Shown in pieces: positions 40,082 through 55,300 of a stretch of DNA of 64,000 nucleotides (position 1 is its first letter; every line of letters starts with the position of its first letter). The stretch comes from Hirundichthys speculiger. Its lineage: Eukaryota > Chordata > Actinopteri > Beloniformes > Exocoetidae. The notes below the pieces were generated by a model. It was not told where the DNA came from. It was given only the letters and a program-made list of their open reading frames with translations, and searched no databases. The DNA is taken from NCBI GenBank assembly GCA_018398805.1, contig JAGFBZ010000817.1:1444001-1508000 (forward strand), in the 5' to 3' direction. The position numbers and the translations under genes were made by a program.

Positions 40082-41789
40082 CTAGATAAAAAAAAAAAGA
40101 GATGGACGAGACATTTGTGAGTTGGCTGTGAGTAAAAAGAATTTTGTTACATGTACACGCATAATTCTAATTTTTAAATGTTTTCTGCGGTGGAGGAAAT
40201 TATATTTGTGATGGTGACATCCACAATTTATCAAAGGCAGTACTGTAAAGGCTTGTTCCATAAATGAAACAAGACAGTATTTTTCAAAAGTCTAATCTAC
40301 GTAGTGTAACCTTGGAGTAAAACAAAGAAAGTGCTGAATTGTAATTTCACTTTAAAGGGTACATATACATATGTAAAGCTGTGCAACACCAGTTCCAAAA
40401 AAGGCTCACATCATAAAATAGAAGGGTGGAGTTAAACAAAATGGCTGACTCCACCGGTTTAAACTGGTTGTTATTAACAGAGCTGTGGAGGCAAGGCTGA
40501 GAGAGGAGCTTTTATATAAACCTGTTTTGATCAAAGCATGTAACAAATCTTTAAGACCTCTGGAAATTGTCATTTTCTACAAAAAAAAGGCAAACCACAA
40601 AATAACAAACATCTTAATACAACGATATACAAACTGAATTTGCTGAAACTGAAGATACTATTACTTTTGTTTTGTCAAGTCTGTGCATCTTCTGTAATTA
40701 AACTTTGTGGAATGACGTCACGTTTAAACATCACTTTTCCTTGTTCTAAGCACTGAGAACAGTCCTCTTTCTTTTATTGGTATGGAAGAAGCAATCGCAA
40801 AAAAAAGAAAAAAAAACTTTAAAAAGTAATGGTTTTCTTTTTACTGTCACTTAAATGTCTTTCTAGGCTCTTGGTGTCCATGTCCAGAGGCAAAGTCTTC
40901 CCCAGCAGGGGGAAACTGTTGCCTGGAGTGCTGTTGTCAGCTACAATGCTGAGACAGGTCCTCCACTTTATTGGATTGTTGTGTTTTGGGATTAAGCATT
41001 CCTCTGAAATCTTCTGAACATATTCATTAAGTCAGAGATAGAGGGAGGGGCAGGAGGAAGGCAGGAGGGGGTAAAGGGAGAGTGAAGGTTTTAGCTTAGA
41101 TAATATTTATCTCAGCACATGACAGGCTTTTCAGCTGCACTTCATTTTCCATTGAAGAGATTAAAGTTTTTAATATGACTATTTACAGAAATCTGGCTGG
41201 GGAGATAACAACAAACTATGATACGCTCCCGCTAAATGGCAGAATTAGGACATTGTTTCTGAGGAAGGCTGGACAATTAATTAACGCACGCTGTTAGCTT
41301 TCAAAGATGTGCAAACATACCGACGGAGAGTCAGGCTGAGAGGCGACATGTGATTTGTGGCCTGGCTGATGTGGAATAAAAGAGAGTTCTGAGGAGAGGT
41401 GTGAAAGCAGGAGGGCGCTGCTGGAAAAACCCCACACGTGGAGCTCCGATTACTCATGTTTGCCCAAAATCTGCAAATCACCAGGTTTTAAACCTGCCCT
41501 GTAGACATCAAAAAGATGCACAAGTGGGGCTCACTATAAGAAAAATCCACCTTACTGCTAATTTGATGAAAAATGCGTGGTTGACAACAGAGTCAGTTCA
41601 CCCTCTTTAAGCCTGTTTTGTGTGCAAAAATATACAATTTTTGGTTTTAATGGGTCTTAGTATTAGTCAAATACCTCAGACAAAAATAGACAATATTTAT
41701 AAAGCTTTTTTTTTCTTTAATCCGTCCCATTGTTAATTTAACAAAGATTATGCAAAAAAAAAAAAAAAAAATGAGGGCATTGTAGATTT

Positions 41790-42450
41790 TCTGATGCGCT
41801 TCAGAACATCGCCCAGTTGCATGACCGGGTTTCAGCCAAGCTTAAGGAATCGAACAGATGGCCTCAGGTTTGCATCCAGAATAGTCTGGAATACAGAAGG
41901 AATCGTGGTCAACACAATGACTTCAAGATTCCCAGGTCCTGTGACTACAAAACAGACCCCAGAATCATCACCCCTCCACCGCCATGCTCCACAGTGGGTT
42001 GGAGTTGTCTCTGCTGAAATCCTGAGTTTGGTTTCACTTTGGTCTTATTTGCTCGTAGGACATGGTTTCAGAAGTTTTGTGGTTTGTTCAGATGCAATCT
42101 AAGTCATACTTGCATGGTTTACAGATGAAAAGGCTTTCTTCTGGCAAACCTTCCAAACAAACCTGTGTTGTTCAGTCTTCTTCTGAGAAGAAGCTCAGTG
42201 AAGATTTATTTTAGTATTTTTCTGAATACTGTATGGTCTGTCCCTCGTGGTAAATGAACCTGTTTCAACAACTGCTTCTTCTCCTTGGCATTGTGCTAAC
42301 AAACACCTGAATGCTCCTGGATGCTCTGTCAAAACATCTGTCTTTATAGACATCTGAACACCAGCTGATATCAAATCATCGACGCCTGATGACGAGCAGC
42401 TCTTGGTGTGTTTTTTTGCTGTAATTTAGACCGAAAAAATAAATAGTTAT
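41790..42450. mobile_element. Interspersed repeat of uncertain family
   Basis: Phrases such as gcctcaggtttgcatccaga, atagtctggaatacagaagg, tcaagattcccaggtcctgt, ccctccaccgccatgctcca and aacaaacctgtgttgttcag strongly resemble a repeat I know from many fish introns, probably a DNA-transposon derivative. No terminal repeat or target duplication was resolved. The open frames over it are remnants or chance. Confidence 0.5.
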
Positions 42451-45400
42451 ATAAATATTCAGTTGTATAAATAAATAAAGACACTATTGTGTCTCTGAGA
42501 TGTTATTTGCCTTATACTCAGAAGCATAACAATCAGGTGATTTTATGGCTTTTATACACACACACACAAAACACAGAGGGGGTACTTTATTGTGCATGAC
42601 TGTTTTGTATTTTCATGCATTCTGTATGCATTATGTATAAATCATTGTCTCTAAAATGTTTAATCACATCAGCATCTGATTAAAGTCCTTTCTTTGCACC
42701 GGTGAAGCACTGGAAATCATAGCAGCACAGACCTGTCGAAGGAGTGGAATGGCATTACAATATGCTATCAAAGTCCTATTTGGAGCAGACCTCCTCCCCA
42801 TGAGTGTGTGACAGCGCCACTTTAAAGAGCAACGCCTATCTGCTGGCCAATCTGCTGTGACGAGACGCTCACTTCAGGCCGCTCTACTTCATCGTTTTGA
42901 TTCTGTCATACCCCACACTGCCTGGAGAGACCCTTTGAATTTTTATCTCCTAATTAAAATAACAAAACTCCTCTTCACTGTCTGCTGAAGTTGCCATCAA
43001 GGTAGATACAAACTGCCGCTGACAACGGCAAAGAATATATTGCAGTCACAGCCACAAAAGTTTCCCGCTTCTCTGAGGCTCTCTTACAGTAGTTCAGATG
43101 CGCTTAGCTCACAAAGAGAATTAAGAACAAGGCTTTGACGCTCAGATACAGATCTGCGCTGTTTGGATCAATCCAAATCAAAGATGTTGCTTACTCTCCT
43201 GAAATAAAGCAAATCTCGTGGAGCCTGATGAAAATGTTAGACTGCGTTTTAATAGAGAAATAATAACCCAAATTGCATCCCTTCAGCCTAGAACGCTACA
43301 GATCCATCTGCTGTATGTGATAATGCTGGAAGTGAGTTCTAGGATTGCTTGTCCCAGTTTTACGGAGCTGTACAAAACACACAGGCAGTATTCTGCCTGT
43401 TAGCACCTCACTCACCCAGAACAGGATATTATGGTGCATTTGCCCAGTGCGTGTGATTACTGTCATCAGAATCACAACCGGAAATCATTGATCAGGTTTG
43501 CTGCAGCTCTGGACACCTTTTCTCTAGATTCTGACTTTGTCATGTACCATCTCTCTCTCTCCTACAAAAATCCTTCAGATTTAAACTGTGCAGGCACATT
43601 TTGACACGTAAAAACACAAACCCAGACATGTGCATACAAACACTTGCAGAACTAGCAGAAACACTCTGCATGTGGAGATGCAAGGAACTGAAAACTGCCT
43701 GCGTGGAGGCGCCAGCTGGGCAGATAAGAATAAATACTCCACAAAGGAGTTCTTGTGAAAGATTTGTCATGGCTATTTGCCTCTGACAGCCTTTTTGTGA
43801 CAGGTGATTTAAATCACAGGATTGCAGGTGAGCCACAATCGACAATGGCATGATAGGCATGACTGAGGATGGGGGGGGGGTTCATCGGTTGAGGGGTGGG
43901 GTCAAGAGTTAGAGTGAACAGCCAGGGCTGTTAAGTTGCAAAACTGGGGGAAAGGCTGAGAAAAGTGCAGCCTGTGATTTGCACTTGTTTGCCTCCTAAC
44001 TGTCTGCAGTGTGAGCTGCCTTTGTGCAGTGGCCAATGCAGTTGGAATGAAGGCTATTGTCTAAATCCTCCTGCAGAGCACCTGATAAAAGAATAAAGAA
44101 CTATGACATATTCTAAAAACAATGGAGGAATTAAGAGGAGACAATAGGCCAGCTGCCTCATTAAAACAATCAAAAACGGCATCCTGTACGTAGTCCAGAT
44201 AATTAAAAACCATTGCTTCCTACCGTCTCTCAATACCATATCCACCAGCTCACTGAGGCCCCGAGACTATGGCTCTGCTGGCTAAATGCCCTCTTCCCTC
44301 TCTTCTCTTTGATTAATGGTTTATTTGAACATGCAGTTGAAGATGAACATATGAGGGAATCCATGAAACAAAATTATAATGCAAACGCTGTCTCCTCTAT
44401 AAGTACTCATAAACTAATCAAACGTCTCAGGATGAATCGCAGAGACTGGGGGCGTGTGTCTCCTCCCCTTTGCCTAAAGCCCCGAGAGATTTCAAAGTGT
44501 AGGCATCACAGGGCATTTTTTAATTTTCTCACTTTAAATGACTTTATAAGAAAATGGATGTGTACAGTATCTGTTTGTATGGGGGGGGGGGAAGGCTGGG
44601 AAAATAGAGTATGAAATACTTGAGCAATTTTTTTTTTTGCTCCCTCCAAACCGCTACCACCACCATATCTTAATGAAGCTGCAAACAAATCTCTCATGCC
44701 TCGTGCAAAAGCTGAGAGACAACAAAGCAGCAGAAATAACAGAAGGGCCCGGATAATTAAACTGGCCTGAAGACAGGTATTCAAATGTTGGTGTGTAAAC
44801 AGCACAACTCTTTAATAGTTTAGCTGTAAAATGCATAGTTAAGCACATCAGCACTTGCCTCTCCCATCTGTCCAAACACATTACCGTTGCAGAGGCCATT
44901 ACAGCTTTGGAGTACGGTCGCACTGCACTGCAGCCACATATTATGGGGTTGAATGGAGCTTCTGGGAACACTAACAGTGGCCCATTGGCATTATCTGGAT
45001 GCATCTGGGGGTCGTGGATTATAAAACACCACCGTGCAGTTGGTTATCCTCCCATGGAAGTGCTTACTGACCCCTTTATTTCTTCTTTTTAAACATTTTC
45101 AATGGCAAAAATTTCAAGTATGTGCTTAAATTTCCCATTGTCAAGCCTCACATTGAGGTGAAGACTTCCTTTTTTCCGTAGCTCTGCACTAACTACTGGT
45201 CTTAATTGTGAAGTGAGACCGGTGTTGCCTGAAGCCACAGTAAGGGTTGTAATTAAAGACCTCTACTGTTCTTGTCTTCAAATCAGCTTCCAGCTCCTCC
45301 TGGTCAAATGGGAACAAGCTGCTCGCACCTTCGAATATCAAGTAGCTGCATGCTGTTAACAGCCACCTCTCTTACGTTGAACAAAGCTTTGCAGCAGGAG

Positions 45401-46340
45401 GAGTACCTCATGACAATCAAAAACATCCCAGCGAACTTCTCCTGGAAATATCAGTCACAGAAGGCAGACGGATAATATCTGTTTCTGCACCCGACAGATC
45501 AGAGGACCTGTTGGAGCAGTGATAAACAGGAAATCAAATCCTGCTCATGAATACTGGTAAATATTTGGGTTGTTTTTGGATCATCAGACATTAGGATGAC
45601 TCTTGGCTGTCAAACCCACCGTCACAATCCTAAACTGCAGCGTACGAGCAGTAGCAAGGAAGACGCTGAGTTGGACCACATTATTCGAGCAGTCATACAA
45701 GCTCACTATTATTAGTAGTGGTATACAGTAAACCAAAATGAGCCGATTCTACCGTTGTTTCACCAAGACTGACACCGACTGTCTCCCTCCCTCTCTTTCG
45801 TTCTGTGCCACCTCCTCTGGCTCATGTTTCCTCTCAGCCACTAGGAGGCACTCTTCTCATGCTCAAGCCACAGTCCGTGGACGCTTAGCTGTGATGGTGC
45901 AGGGATGTCTCAGCTCAGACATGGCAGGGCAGCACAGATGCCAGGTGCATGTACATCTTTGCAGGCAGGGGTTTGAGATTTTAGTCTCAAGAGAAATACA
46001 TTCATATCAAAAGGTAACTTTTTAACTTCATCTTTACCTGGAAATTATGTTGAATTTTGCTTGCAAATTGCTTTTGCTGTGTTTCTGTGTTGATACTGAT
46101 CAACCATGGGTTGAAAAATGCATTTAAAAGTGACATATTTTAACATCACTGACATAAGTAAAGAACTTTTAAACGTTTTTATTAAAAAAAACAAACAAAA
46201 AGAATCCAAACAAAAAACAGGATTGTGGTATGTGAGATAGTTCTGTAATCTTACAATTACAAAAAACATGTTTACATTTCAGAGTCTTGATTCGCCTCTT
46301 CTTGCCGGACACCCAAATTCACCCCCTCCCCTCCAAACCT

Positions 46341-46363
46341 CCCCCTCCCCCCCCCACGCCCCC
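46341..46363. repeat. C-rich low-complexity tract
   Basis: Interrupted poly-C (CCTCCCCCTCCCCCCCCCAC), part of a C/T-rich stretch of about 55 bases in the zfpm2 intron. Confidence 0.7.
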
Positions 46364-49300
46364 TCCCAGGTTTCTCTCATTTTGCACTAAAGTGTTGCTA
46401 CCAATTTTAGCATCAAGTGTTTCTGCAGATACAGTGAATACCGAGAGCTCATGGCCTTGAGCGAATGGCACGTGGGTCAGAATCCACAAATTAAAAAGTC
46501 CTCCCAGGGGAGCCTCGTACATGCTGCTCTCTCTACTGTATATGCTCACGAGCAACAAAGACATGAAAGCAGAGCCCCGACCACAATGAACAATGTCATC
46601 AAACACACGTCTCTGAACCGTTTGAAGACATTGCTATAAACAGCGGGAATGAAACGATGAAACGATGTGATTCAGCAAATGCTTTACTAACTGAAAAGGA
46701 AATGTTACACTTTAAATTAAAGGCGAGTCTCTGGGGATTCATTTAGCTTCTCCAGAACACTGAGGGAGATGCTGGTTCACAGAGGGACGTTTGCCTGGGA
46801 ATCATTTTGATGTGAATTTAAAAAAATGTGAATTAACATAGTGTTTTTTTTAGGATAAAATCAAAGCCAAAGTTTTTCAATTATTATTTCAGATTATATT
46901 GGGAACTATTTAAGTTAGTAACACAATTTATTTATGATTTTAAGATGCAAAAATGTGCATATTCTGCTTTTTTTTTTTACCCCAAACAAATGAAACAGTC
47001 TTCCACCAATAATAACTGGCAATAGGGAACATGTTACAGTCTTTAGGTTCCTCAGTTCAGAGTTGTGTTCTGTCACTCTGCTGTACAAAGCTGCGTTGCC
47101 TCATTAGGAGCCACAATCAGCTCCTCCCTGTCCACAGAAAAGTGGAGGAGACTATTATAGGAGAGCCTCGACTGGCTCCTCTGCTCTCCTCCGCTCTGCT
47201 TTTTTCTTTATTTGTACAGGTTTGTCCCATGGAGCACTCTATTAGCGCTCCTTCTCTGTGGGTAGTGCAGCCCGTGTCCTGGTTGCGGCCAGTCGACATG
47301 TGTTTACTGCGGCCCCCGCTGCGGTGGCAGGCTGGTTGGGGGCCCGTTCTGACCAAGCCTCGCTAATGGGACCAGAAGACCCCCCCCCCATGACAGGACA
47401 TCACAGCAGACCCTACTCCTCCCTCCTTCTTCCAGCTGTGGCCCTGTGGCCCATGTCTGTCTCCTTCCCATCATGCCTTGGTGGGAGCAGGTGAACGGCG
47501 CTGAGCCAATTGCAGCGAGCTCAGTTTTCCTGAGAGAGCAGTGCGCCGCCGCCACGCGCCTCAGTGGCTCCTCCAACATGGCTCCGGACCCTACGCCACA
47601 TGGGCTGGCTGGCCAGTCTCGTAGTGTGTGTGGGAGTGTGAGTGTGTGTGTTTGGGGGTGTGTGGTGAATGCCAGCCCTAATGCAAAATGCTTGCTGTTT
47701 AAAAAATGGGAGGCTCTCTCCTCCTCTGTCTTTCCTCTTTGGAAAGGTCTTTTTTTGCCTTCTGGTGCTGGCAGTTATATTTTTTCATCTCCAGAAGGAC
47801 TGACAGCCAGAAAGGCTTGTCATCCATTTTGGAATTCAACATTTATTGATCTGCTCATGAGAAATGGAAGTGATGAAGCTATATGTTCTGCTTTGCTAAC
47901 ATTTACTGATTTGTGCCTTGAAAACTAGCATTTCCGATTTGGAAAATGTGCCTTGTTTATATGATGGTAATTTGGTATTCATGGCACAGCAATGCACAGA
48001 TGAATGCATACATAGACTCTCACACACTAGTCACTGGTGCGCCATCCCAGCATGCCCTGTGTGTCTGCACCCTTGTAATTCTACATATTGCTGAAAGTAT
48101 GTGCTAATTAAATTTCTGTCGGTTTGCAAGAGAAATAAATAATCTGCAGCTAAAAGGCCTAATTGCGTTTGTCACGTTGTGTCTCGGTGGCTGGTGCATC
48201 GGGAGCACAGCCGCTGCCCTTCCTCATTGCCATTCTGTCGTCCTGGCAAGCCCCCACGCTGCCCCAGGTATCACCACGCGGCCATCTGGAGCCGACATCT
48301 GTCTCTCTATTGATCACAAGGGTTTAGCACTTGATCAAACAGACTGCGACAGGAAATTGCTCTTTTCCCCACAGAAAAGGCCAATCGCCTGTGTGAGGGT
48401 AATAGAGTGGAACTGAGAAGCAGCACCAGCACGGTGGGCAGGCGGGCATGGCGGTGTCGGGAATGGCACCGGTGCCACCTCGCCAGGTTCATGCAGCAAC
48501 TAAATCTTCCAAAAATTATATTTGACAATCAGACAGCATTGCACTTTTCTGGACTGGAAACATAAACACAAAAAAAAGCGTCTCAAAAATGAATCTCAAA
48601 GGTAATCAACGTAACTGTTCAACTCAGCAGTCATCTCAAATTAAAACAAAAAACAAAACACCCAAAAAACAAAAAAGGGAGTGTAATATATTACATGGTG
48701 TGAATGTACCAGATGGAAAGCAATCAATTTATTCCTCCATGAGAAAAAAAAAAAGAGACAACACCGGAACTGTCAGGTTTCATAATAATTAACATGTAGA
48801 ACAGGGAAATCTTTTAAAACAATATATATTTGAAAAGTAAGTGAGCAGCCTGGTGACAAGTTAGCAGCTCCTGATTGTGTGTTACAGTGTGTTAGCTCAG
48901 GTTGTGGTCCACATCTAAGATTTGACTCCTCTTGGCTCAGGCATGCTTTCCAGGCACTCGCTGTAACAACATGTTTAGCAAGTATGGACGATTTGATACT
49001 GAAGGTGACATTTATACTGCATTGTGGAAAATATTTAATTGTTCCTGCAGAGAGTGAGATATGTTTCCCCTTGCCTACAGTGCTGGGATTGTCCTTTGGA
49101 ATAACGATGCAAATTTGGGATGAGGCAACTAATTCCTTCCTTGCACCCCATGTAAGCCCCCCCAATCCTCCGCCAGCCTCCATCCTCCCCAGACATGAGG
49201 ATTCTGATTAATCGTGTGACCTCCCCTCGTTTTGCATTTTACACAATCTCACAACGCCACAGATGTGTGAGGTGTTTCGCCACTTTTGGCAAGCTGAAAA

Positions 49301-52300
49301 GATGTAGCCCAAGGAAGAACAAGTCGAAAGTATGAGAGAAAAAAAATATGACCAGGGGACGTGATAAAAAATTATCAGGCAGTGTGTTTTCCTGTTTGGT
49401 TTTAATCTACATTTAATTAAATTCTTATCTGCTGTGTGCTTATGGCTGCATTTGAATGGCGGGGCTGCATTCATTATGAATGGTAAAATTGAACTCAGTA
49501 CATTGTGTGTGGCCCAATAAAGAAACAAGACTCTTATTGGAGAGCATGCACAAGCTCCGACAGACATGCGGAAAAAATAAGTCAATTAAGATCGGTCTTT
49601 AAATTACTGCTGTATCAAAACAAGGGGCGGGAGCATGCTCCATAATAGAATCCTGACAGGGGAGAGAGAGCAGAGCTGACTGTTTTTAATATACATCCTA
49701 TTTGATACAGCCAATTGTATTAGACTGTTTATGGAATACACACAGTTGATGCACACTAGATTTACTACTCTGTCATGATAGTTCATAACCAACAGAGGTG
49801 GGGAAAAAAAGTCTATGAATCTAGAGGTCAAAGAAAAAAATGGCGTCAGCAGAATAATAGGAGTTCCTCGTAAAGATTCTGCCGGTTTATCTGAGTGTTA
49901 GAGGCCTACAGCAAAGGTCAATAGCTGAATACGAAGACAATATGGGAGCTGCGGAAGATACTGAAGAGTTAAATTCAAGGGAAAAGACTCAGAGAAAAAA
50001 GAAGAATAAAAAGATTTGGCCCCAAAGTTGTAGTTCTATTGACAAAAGATGCAGCTTATAACAGGCGGGCAGCACTCCGTGAAGCTAAGAACAATATCCC
50101 ACAGGCAGCACCCGCGAAAAACGTTGAAACAGACCCTGAGCTAATACTACAGAGTTGGGCCCCGCGAAATCCCTAAATCTTCCTTTTGCTTATTCCAAGC
50201 GGCGTGGGGGGAGAGGGAAGCTCCCCGCTGCCTCCACATGTTTACAGAGCCGTTCGCGTCTCTAGGCCTTGCTCATCCACGGCGCTGACACACAGTGTCG
50301 ACATGATTAGGGGTCTGCCTTTGCATAGGGCCTGCGTGTGTGTGTGCACAGGGGGTGGAGGATCGGCAGATGAATGACTTTGGTGCATCGGAGACGGAGA
50401 GGGATCACAGCAGATAATCGCTCCCGACTGCTGCGCCGCAGCCCTCAGATCTGGTCTTTAAAATAATGTTCGGCGTCAAGTCTCTCCAAAGCTTTTTGCG
50501 CAGGTTATCTTCCGCATTTTATGTTTGCTGTTTAAATCTTAACAGGACACGAGCAGCAAGGGAGAGCAAATATGTCTGGAGCCGGAGGAAGCGGAGTGAA
50601 AATGTTATTGCGAGGGGTGAAGATTAGCTGGAGCAGCGGCTGAGGAGATGAAACTGCTCTCTATTTGAACAGCTTTCATTCACTGGGAAGAACTTGGAAT
50701 GTTTGAATTTAACCTTGGGAGTCTTGATTCCTGTGAGGAGCACAGAGGATATACGGAGTCTGACCTCTTGCTAGGAGTGACATCACAAAAGATGAGCGCC
50801 AGTTCTGTTTAAGTACATTTAAATACAGACCACCACGTGCAGTCAGACAGTATGAAATACAGTACAACATAAATTCCAATATCATAAATATTGCTATCAC
50901 GCTAACAGAGTCGCCATAAAGTATGGCTGCCCATGTCTGGGACTATAAACCTCTGGCGTTACTCATCAGGAATAAACACACATGCACAATTTACTGCACT
51001 AGATTCCTCCTTTGTTTATCTTTTAAATAAGCACACTTTATCACCCCTCTGCATAAGCAAATTGCATGCAATGTTTGTTGTTTTTAACATGTGATATGCT
51101 GTCCAGAAGATTCATTTTGTCTCTACAAATTCAATTGCCTTCGCAATATCCTGCTGCCATAGGCATCGGGCCCCATCACCTGTTCGTTATCACTGGCCGT
51201 CCTGTGTGGGAGCTCTTGAAACGGTGCCATGGCATTGACTCGCAGTTAACAGCAGGTCTCTGAACTTCTCACGGCTGATGACGGAGGCTGGAAAATTACG
51301 CGAACAACTAATTAACATCATAAAGAGCGTTTAAACGGACGCGCGACACCGGCAACCTTCATTTGCACATGCTAACGCAGAATTACCTGTGTTTTTATTT
51401 TGGCAGATAACGCGTGCATTTTTTTTTTTAAAACACGGTTTGGAATATTCATTTTCCTGTGCTTGGCTTCGGATTTAGCGCTGCCTTTCGTTTGAGAATG
51501 AAGAAAAGCACTGGGACAAAAATAATGATTTTTTTAAAACAGAGAGTTGGCAGAGTTACTAAAGCTTTCTCCCCCTTTTTTTTTTTCATGAGTTTGTGTT
51601 TATCCGTAATAAAATGAACTGCCACTGTCCTGCACATGGGATGTCTAATTTCTATTTGAATACAAAATATTTCCAGGCAGCAGACCTGGCCCGTCCAGTT
51701 ACTGGTCCGAATAACAAAGTGCTGCCTGTCAGTCTGAGACACTTTGCTGGCTGGCTGAACTAAGCTGCTTTAGACTGACGAGTCTTGAGCAGCGGCCGCC
51801 TCAGCTTCCACTGGCAGGCCCCCCGGACTCCTCTCCCACTCCAGTTCCCAGCCTCAGACTCTCCCCACTGGTGACGGCCGCAACACAGTCAAGTATCTGT
51901 GACTCTCCTTTTGAAGGTCTGAAACGGCAGCTAACTTCCACAGGACGGTAATGCACTCACACCTCATTACAGAGCCACATTACGGACTACAGCAGTAATA
52001 CGGCTTTAATCTTCTCCAAATCATTATAAATGTCAAGCTGGGGCCAGGGACTTCCCAGTCTGCTGCACCAATGGCTTAGCCCGCTATCCCGCCTTTTCCG
52101 TATTAGCTACAGCCGGAGTATTACACTCACTGCCAGATCCCCTGAAACTTTCAACTCTTTTGTTCCAACATTCAATGCACCATTAACATACTCTTTGAAA
52201 TTGTGTCTTTCTCCCCCCCTCCCTGAAAAAAAAAAAAAGCCCCAAACAGCAAAATATGAAAACAGTTGATAGCCCCACCATACAACGCCCGAACCTCCCC

Positions 52301-55300
52301 CTCCTTTTCCGTAGCCTCTCCTAATGAGACGCAACATCCCTGTCTCTCCACTGAAGGATCCAGACTTTCTGTGTGATAGAGAGACTGCGGCTGTTTATTA
52401 ATAATGAATTTGGATGTTTGTGCGTGGAATGTTATCAGCGAGCGCACAATCCCACCAATAGTTTGCCCTGATGGGGTAGCTGGGTTCCTCATTAGCAGAA
52501 CATATTTAATCCAGAAGTTTCTTATCAAATGTCACACCTGCATCTCTAAATGGCATTTTCACATTCATTCGGCTGTATTTGGGAGATGAGGCTCCAAGGT
52601 GCTTTGCAGAGATTAAGAAGGAGAGAGAGTGCAAGCTTATTTTATCATTTAGCGGGTCTGGAAGGAATCCAAGGAGTTTTTGTCTTGTTGTTGTAATTAG
52701 AAAGCCTTTTAAGTGATAAGACCTGCATAGGAATATGAATATGAAGCGATCAGGCCAGTAGCACCCCCACACCCGCCCCCCCAACCCATTCTGCTCATCT
52801 CTTTTTCTGTGTCTCTCATCCTCTCTCTTGCTTGCTTTCTTGGATTTTTTTTTCAAATTGTTGAATTCTGAGTTTTTGTTCTGTGTACAGCATGGATTAA
52901 CTCAGAGGCTTCAGAAGTTTTAATGAAAGACTTGAAAGTACATACGTTTTTCTTGTTGCTGACTGTTTTTTTTCTCGTGTGGAGGCAGACATGACATGAG
53001 AGCAATTTTTTGTTTTTACACCTAAAGCATAAAGGATGGACTTCAGTTTTCTCAGGGACACATTACCACAGTGGGGTTTCCACAAAAAAAAAAAAACCTA
53101 CAGAGCAATGAAAAAAGAAAACCTTTTCAAAATGGAGAGAATGCTGTCATAAAATATACCATGCAGCTAATGAGTGTGAAGAACAATAATCCAAAAATAA
53201 TTTTAGTGGGAGAATTTAACATTTTCTGAAAAAAAAAGGAGAAAGGAAATAAAAGAATCCTGCTTCTCTCCAGCTGCACAAAAATAAAGCAGGTCTCTCA
53301 GTAGTGGCATTTAGTTCCTGTGTGTACCCAGAAAAGCTGCTGCTAACCATCGGCCCAGAGATAAGTGCAAAACTGAGAAGTATTGATCCATTAATAGTGG
53401 TTCACGCTTTGACTCTGACACCTTAACCCTGCAGACATAATGTCATAGCCTCTTATCCTTTTCCTCTTAACACAACCTGCCTATCTCCCACAAGCTGTCA
53501 CCTCTAGTAATACGCTTCTCAAAAGCCCCCCTAAATCACTGAAATCATTGCAGTTTTGGACATTATTTATTTTCCTACCTCTTAAAAGTGAAGCATGATT
53601 TACAGTTTGGTAAAAGGTTGTGCTTTTTTTCTTTTTTTTCCCATGCTCCTCTTCTTCCAGGACCCACTGAACCCAGGAGCCGCTTCTGTGGGAATAATTC
53701 CTGTTTCTGCCATCGCAAGAGCTGCTACTTTGCAATTACTATTTGGATTGTGTATTTGTGTTGGCTTACAGTACATCACAAATGACAACTGAGCTTGACC
53801 CTGTGTAGTGATCCCAGATGTATGCTGCTTTCAATGTTTTCATTAACTGAAAGCATCACTGTTTAACGGTGGAGTGTTGCGCTCTGGCGGAGAGGATATT
53901 CAAGGCCTCATGTCAAGGTGATCTGTTAGGCCCCTTCAGTGTGATTTTAAGTTGCACCTACTAACTTAATAATGATGATTTAGATTGCTCCAGTCTTTCC
54001 TGGCTACATATCCACAGTCATTTTCCAATTTCTAAGTTGTGGTTACATGTATTTCCTCTGTGATGAACACATCCATTATTTACAACACTGCTCTTTAAAA
54101 ACACACTTACAAATGCAGTATATTTTTTGGTCCAAGTCAGCTATACTTGATGATGTAGCGTTACAACTGGACTTATGCCTCTCAGTTTTAAATGTTTGGA
54201 TAACCACCTCACATTAAATATAATGTGAAATTTAAGTAGACAGGAGACAGCACGAGTCAAAAATATCACCAGAAACAACAGATTATATTGACTCATCCAT
54301 CCTGCTAGATAACTAGGAAATGTGCCAAATATTGTTCCAGAGTTAACCACCTTTACTGATTTTATAAACTTTAGTATAGGTGATATGATATGAGACTGCA
54401 ACTGTGATGGCAGTTGCTCACAAGTACAGTTTTTTTTTTAGGGTTTTCAAGGTATTTTTTTAACATGAATGTAATCCAAGCTGGACTCCTGCTTACTGTT
54501 TTCAAACAAAATGACTTATATTAGCTTAAACTTTATTCAAACGGCCTGTTGTTTTTTTCTTGTGGAAAAAAAAATATTATATTCTCTTTAAAATTTTCTT
54601 TACTAATTTAGATTTCCCTTTACCTTGGTTTCCTTCTTTATCTTTTCTATTATCTTATTTTATTTTTCTGAGAACCTGGTCTTTAGGAGGGAAATGTGGT
54701 GTCATACCACCAATCATTAAGAGGCAGAATAAACCATTTTGTACAAAACTGGAGCGATGAAATGGGCTTTACTCGAAGATGGACTCCCCCAAAATATATA
54801 TGTTTATTCAAAACATGTGTTTACCATTTATTACTCAAAGAGATAAAATGCACTGCTCTCTTTTAGATTTACGTCTACCTCCACCACAGCGCCCCTACTG
54901 CCAGGTATGAATAAAGAGATTATTGTCAGGAGTCCTGTGGGCCTTCTTATCCGTTCAAAGTTTGAAGCACTGGAGGATGAGGTGCATAATGACTGAGTCT
55001 TACACGATCCAAAATTCCAACAGGAAAATGCCTGAACAAATCCAAGCACCTCTCTTTTATAACAGAAGCCAGTGAATGAGCAAACTTTTTCGATCGATGT
55101 GTCTCAAAAGGCTGCCACGAGAGTAGCTTGGCCAGCGCTGAGGCATGCCAAACGTTGACATTATATGCAAATTCTGTTTATTATCTTGCAGGCAGCACAG
55201 ATCCTGTCTTGGTTGGGGCTGGTGCAGCCCACAGCAACTTCCAAGCTAGGTTTATGCACAAGGGTTTCTAATTAGCTCTCTGAGGGCCATGTTTAGAGCG

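Noticed and set aside
47446..47928. 160-codon plus-strand frame in the GC-rich patch
   Set aside because: Low-complexity, SerCys- and Val-rich text running through a GT repeat; no recognisable domain.
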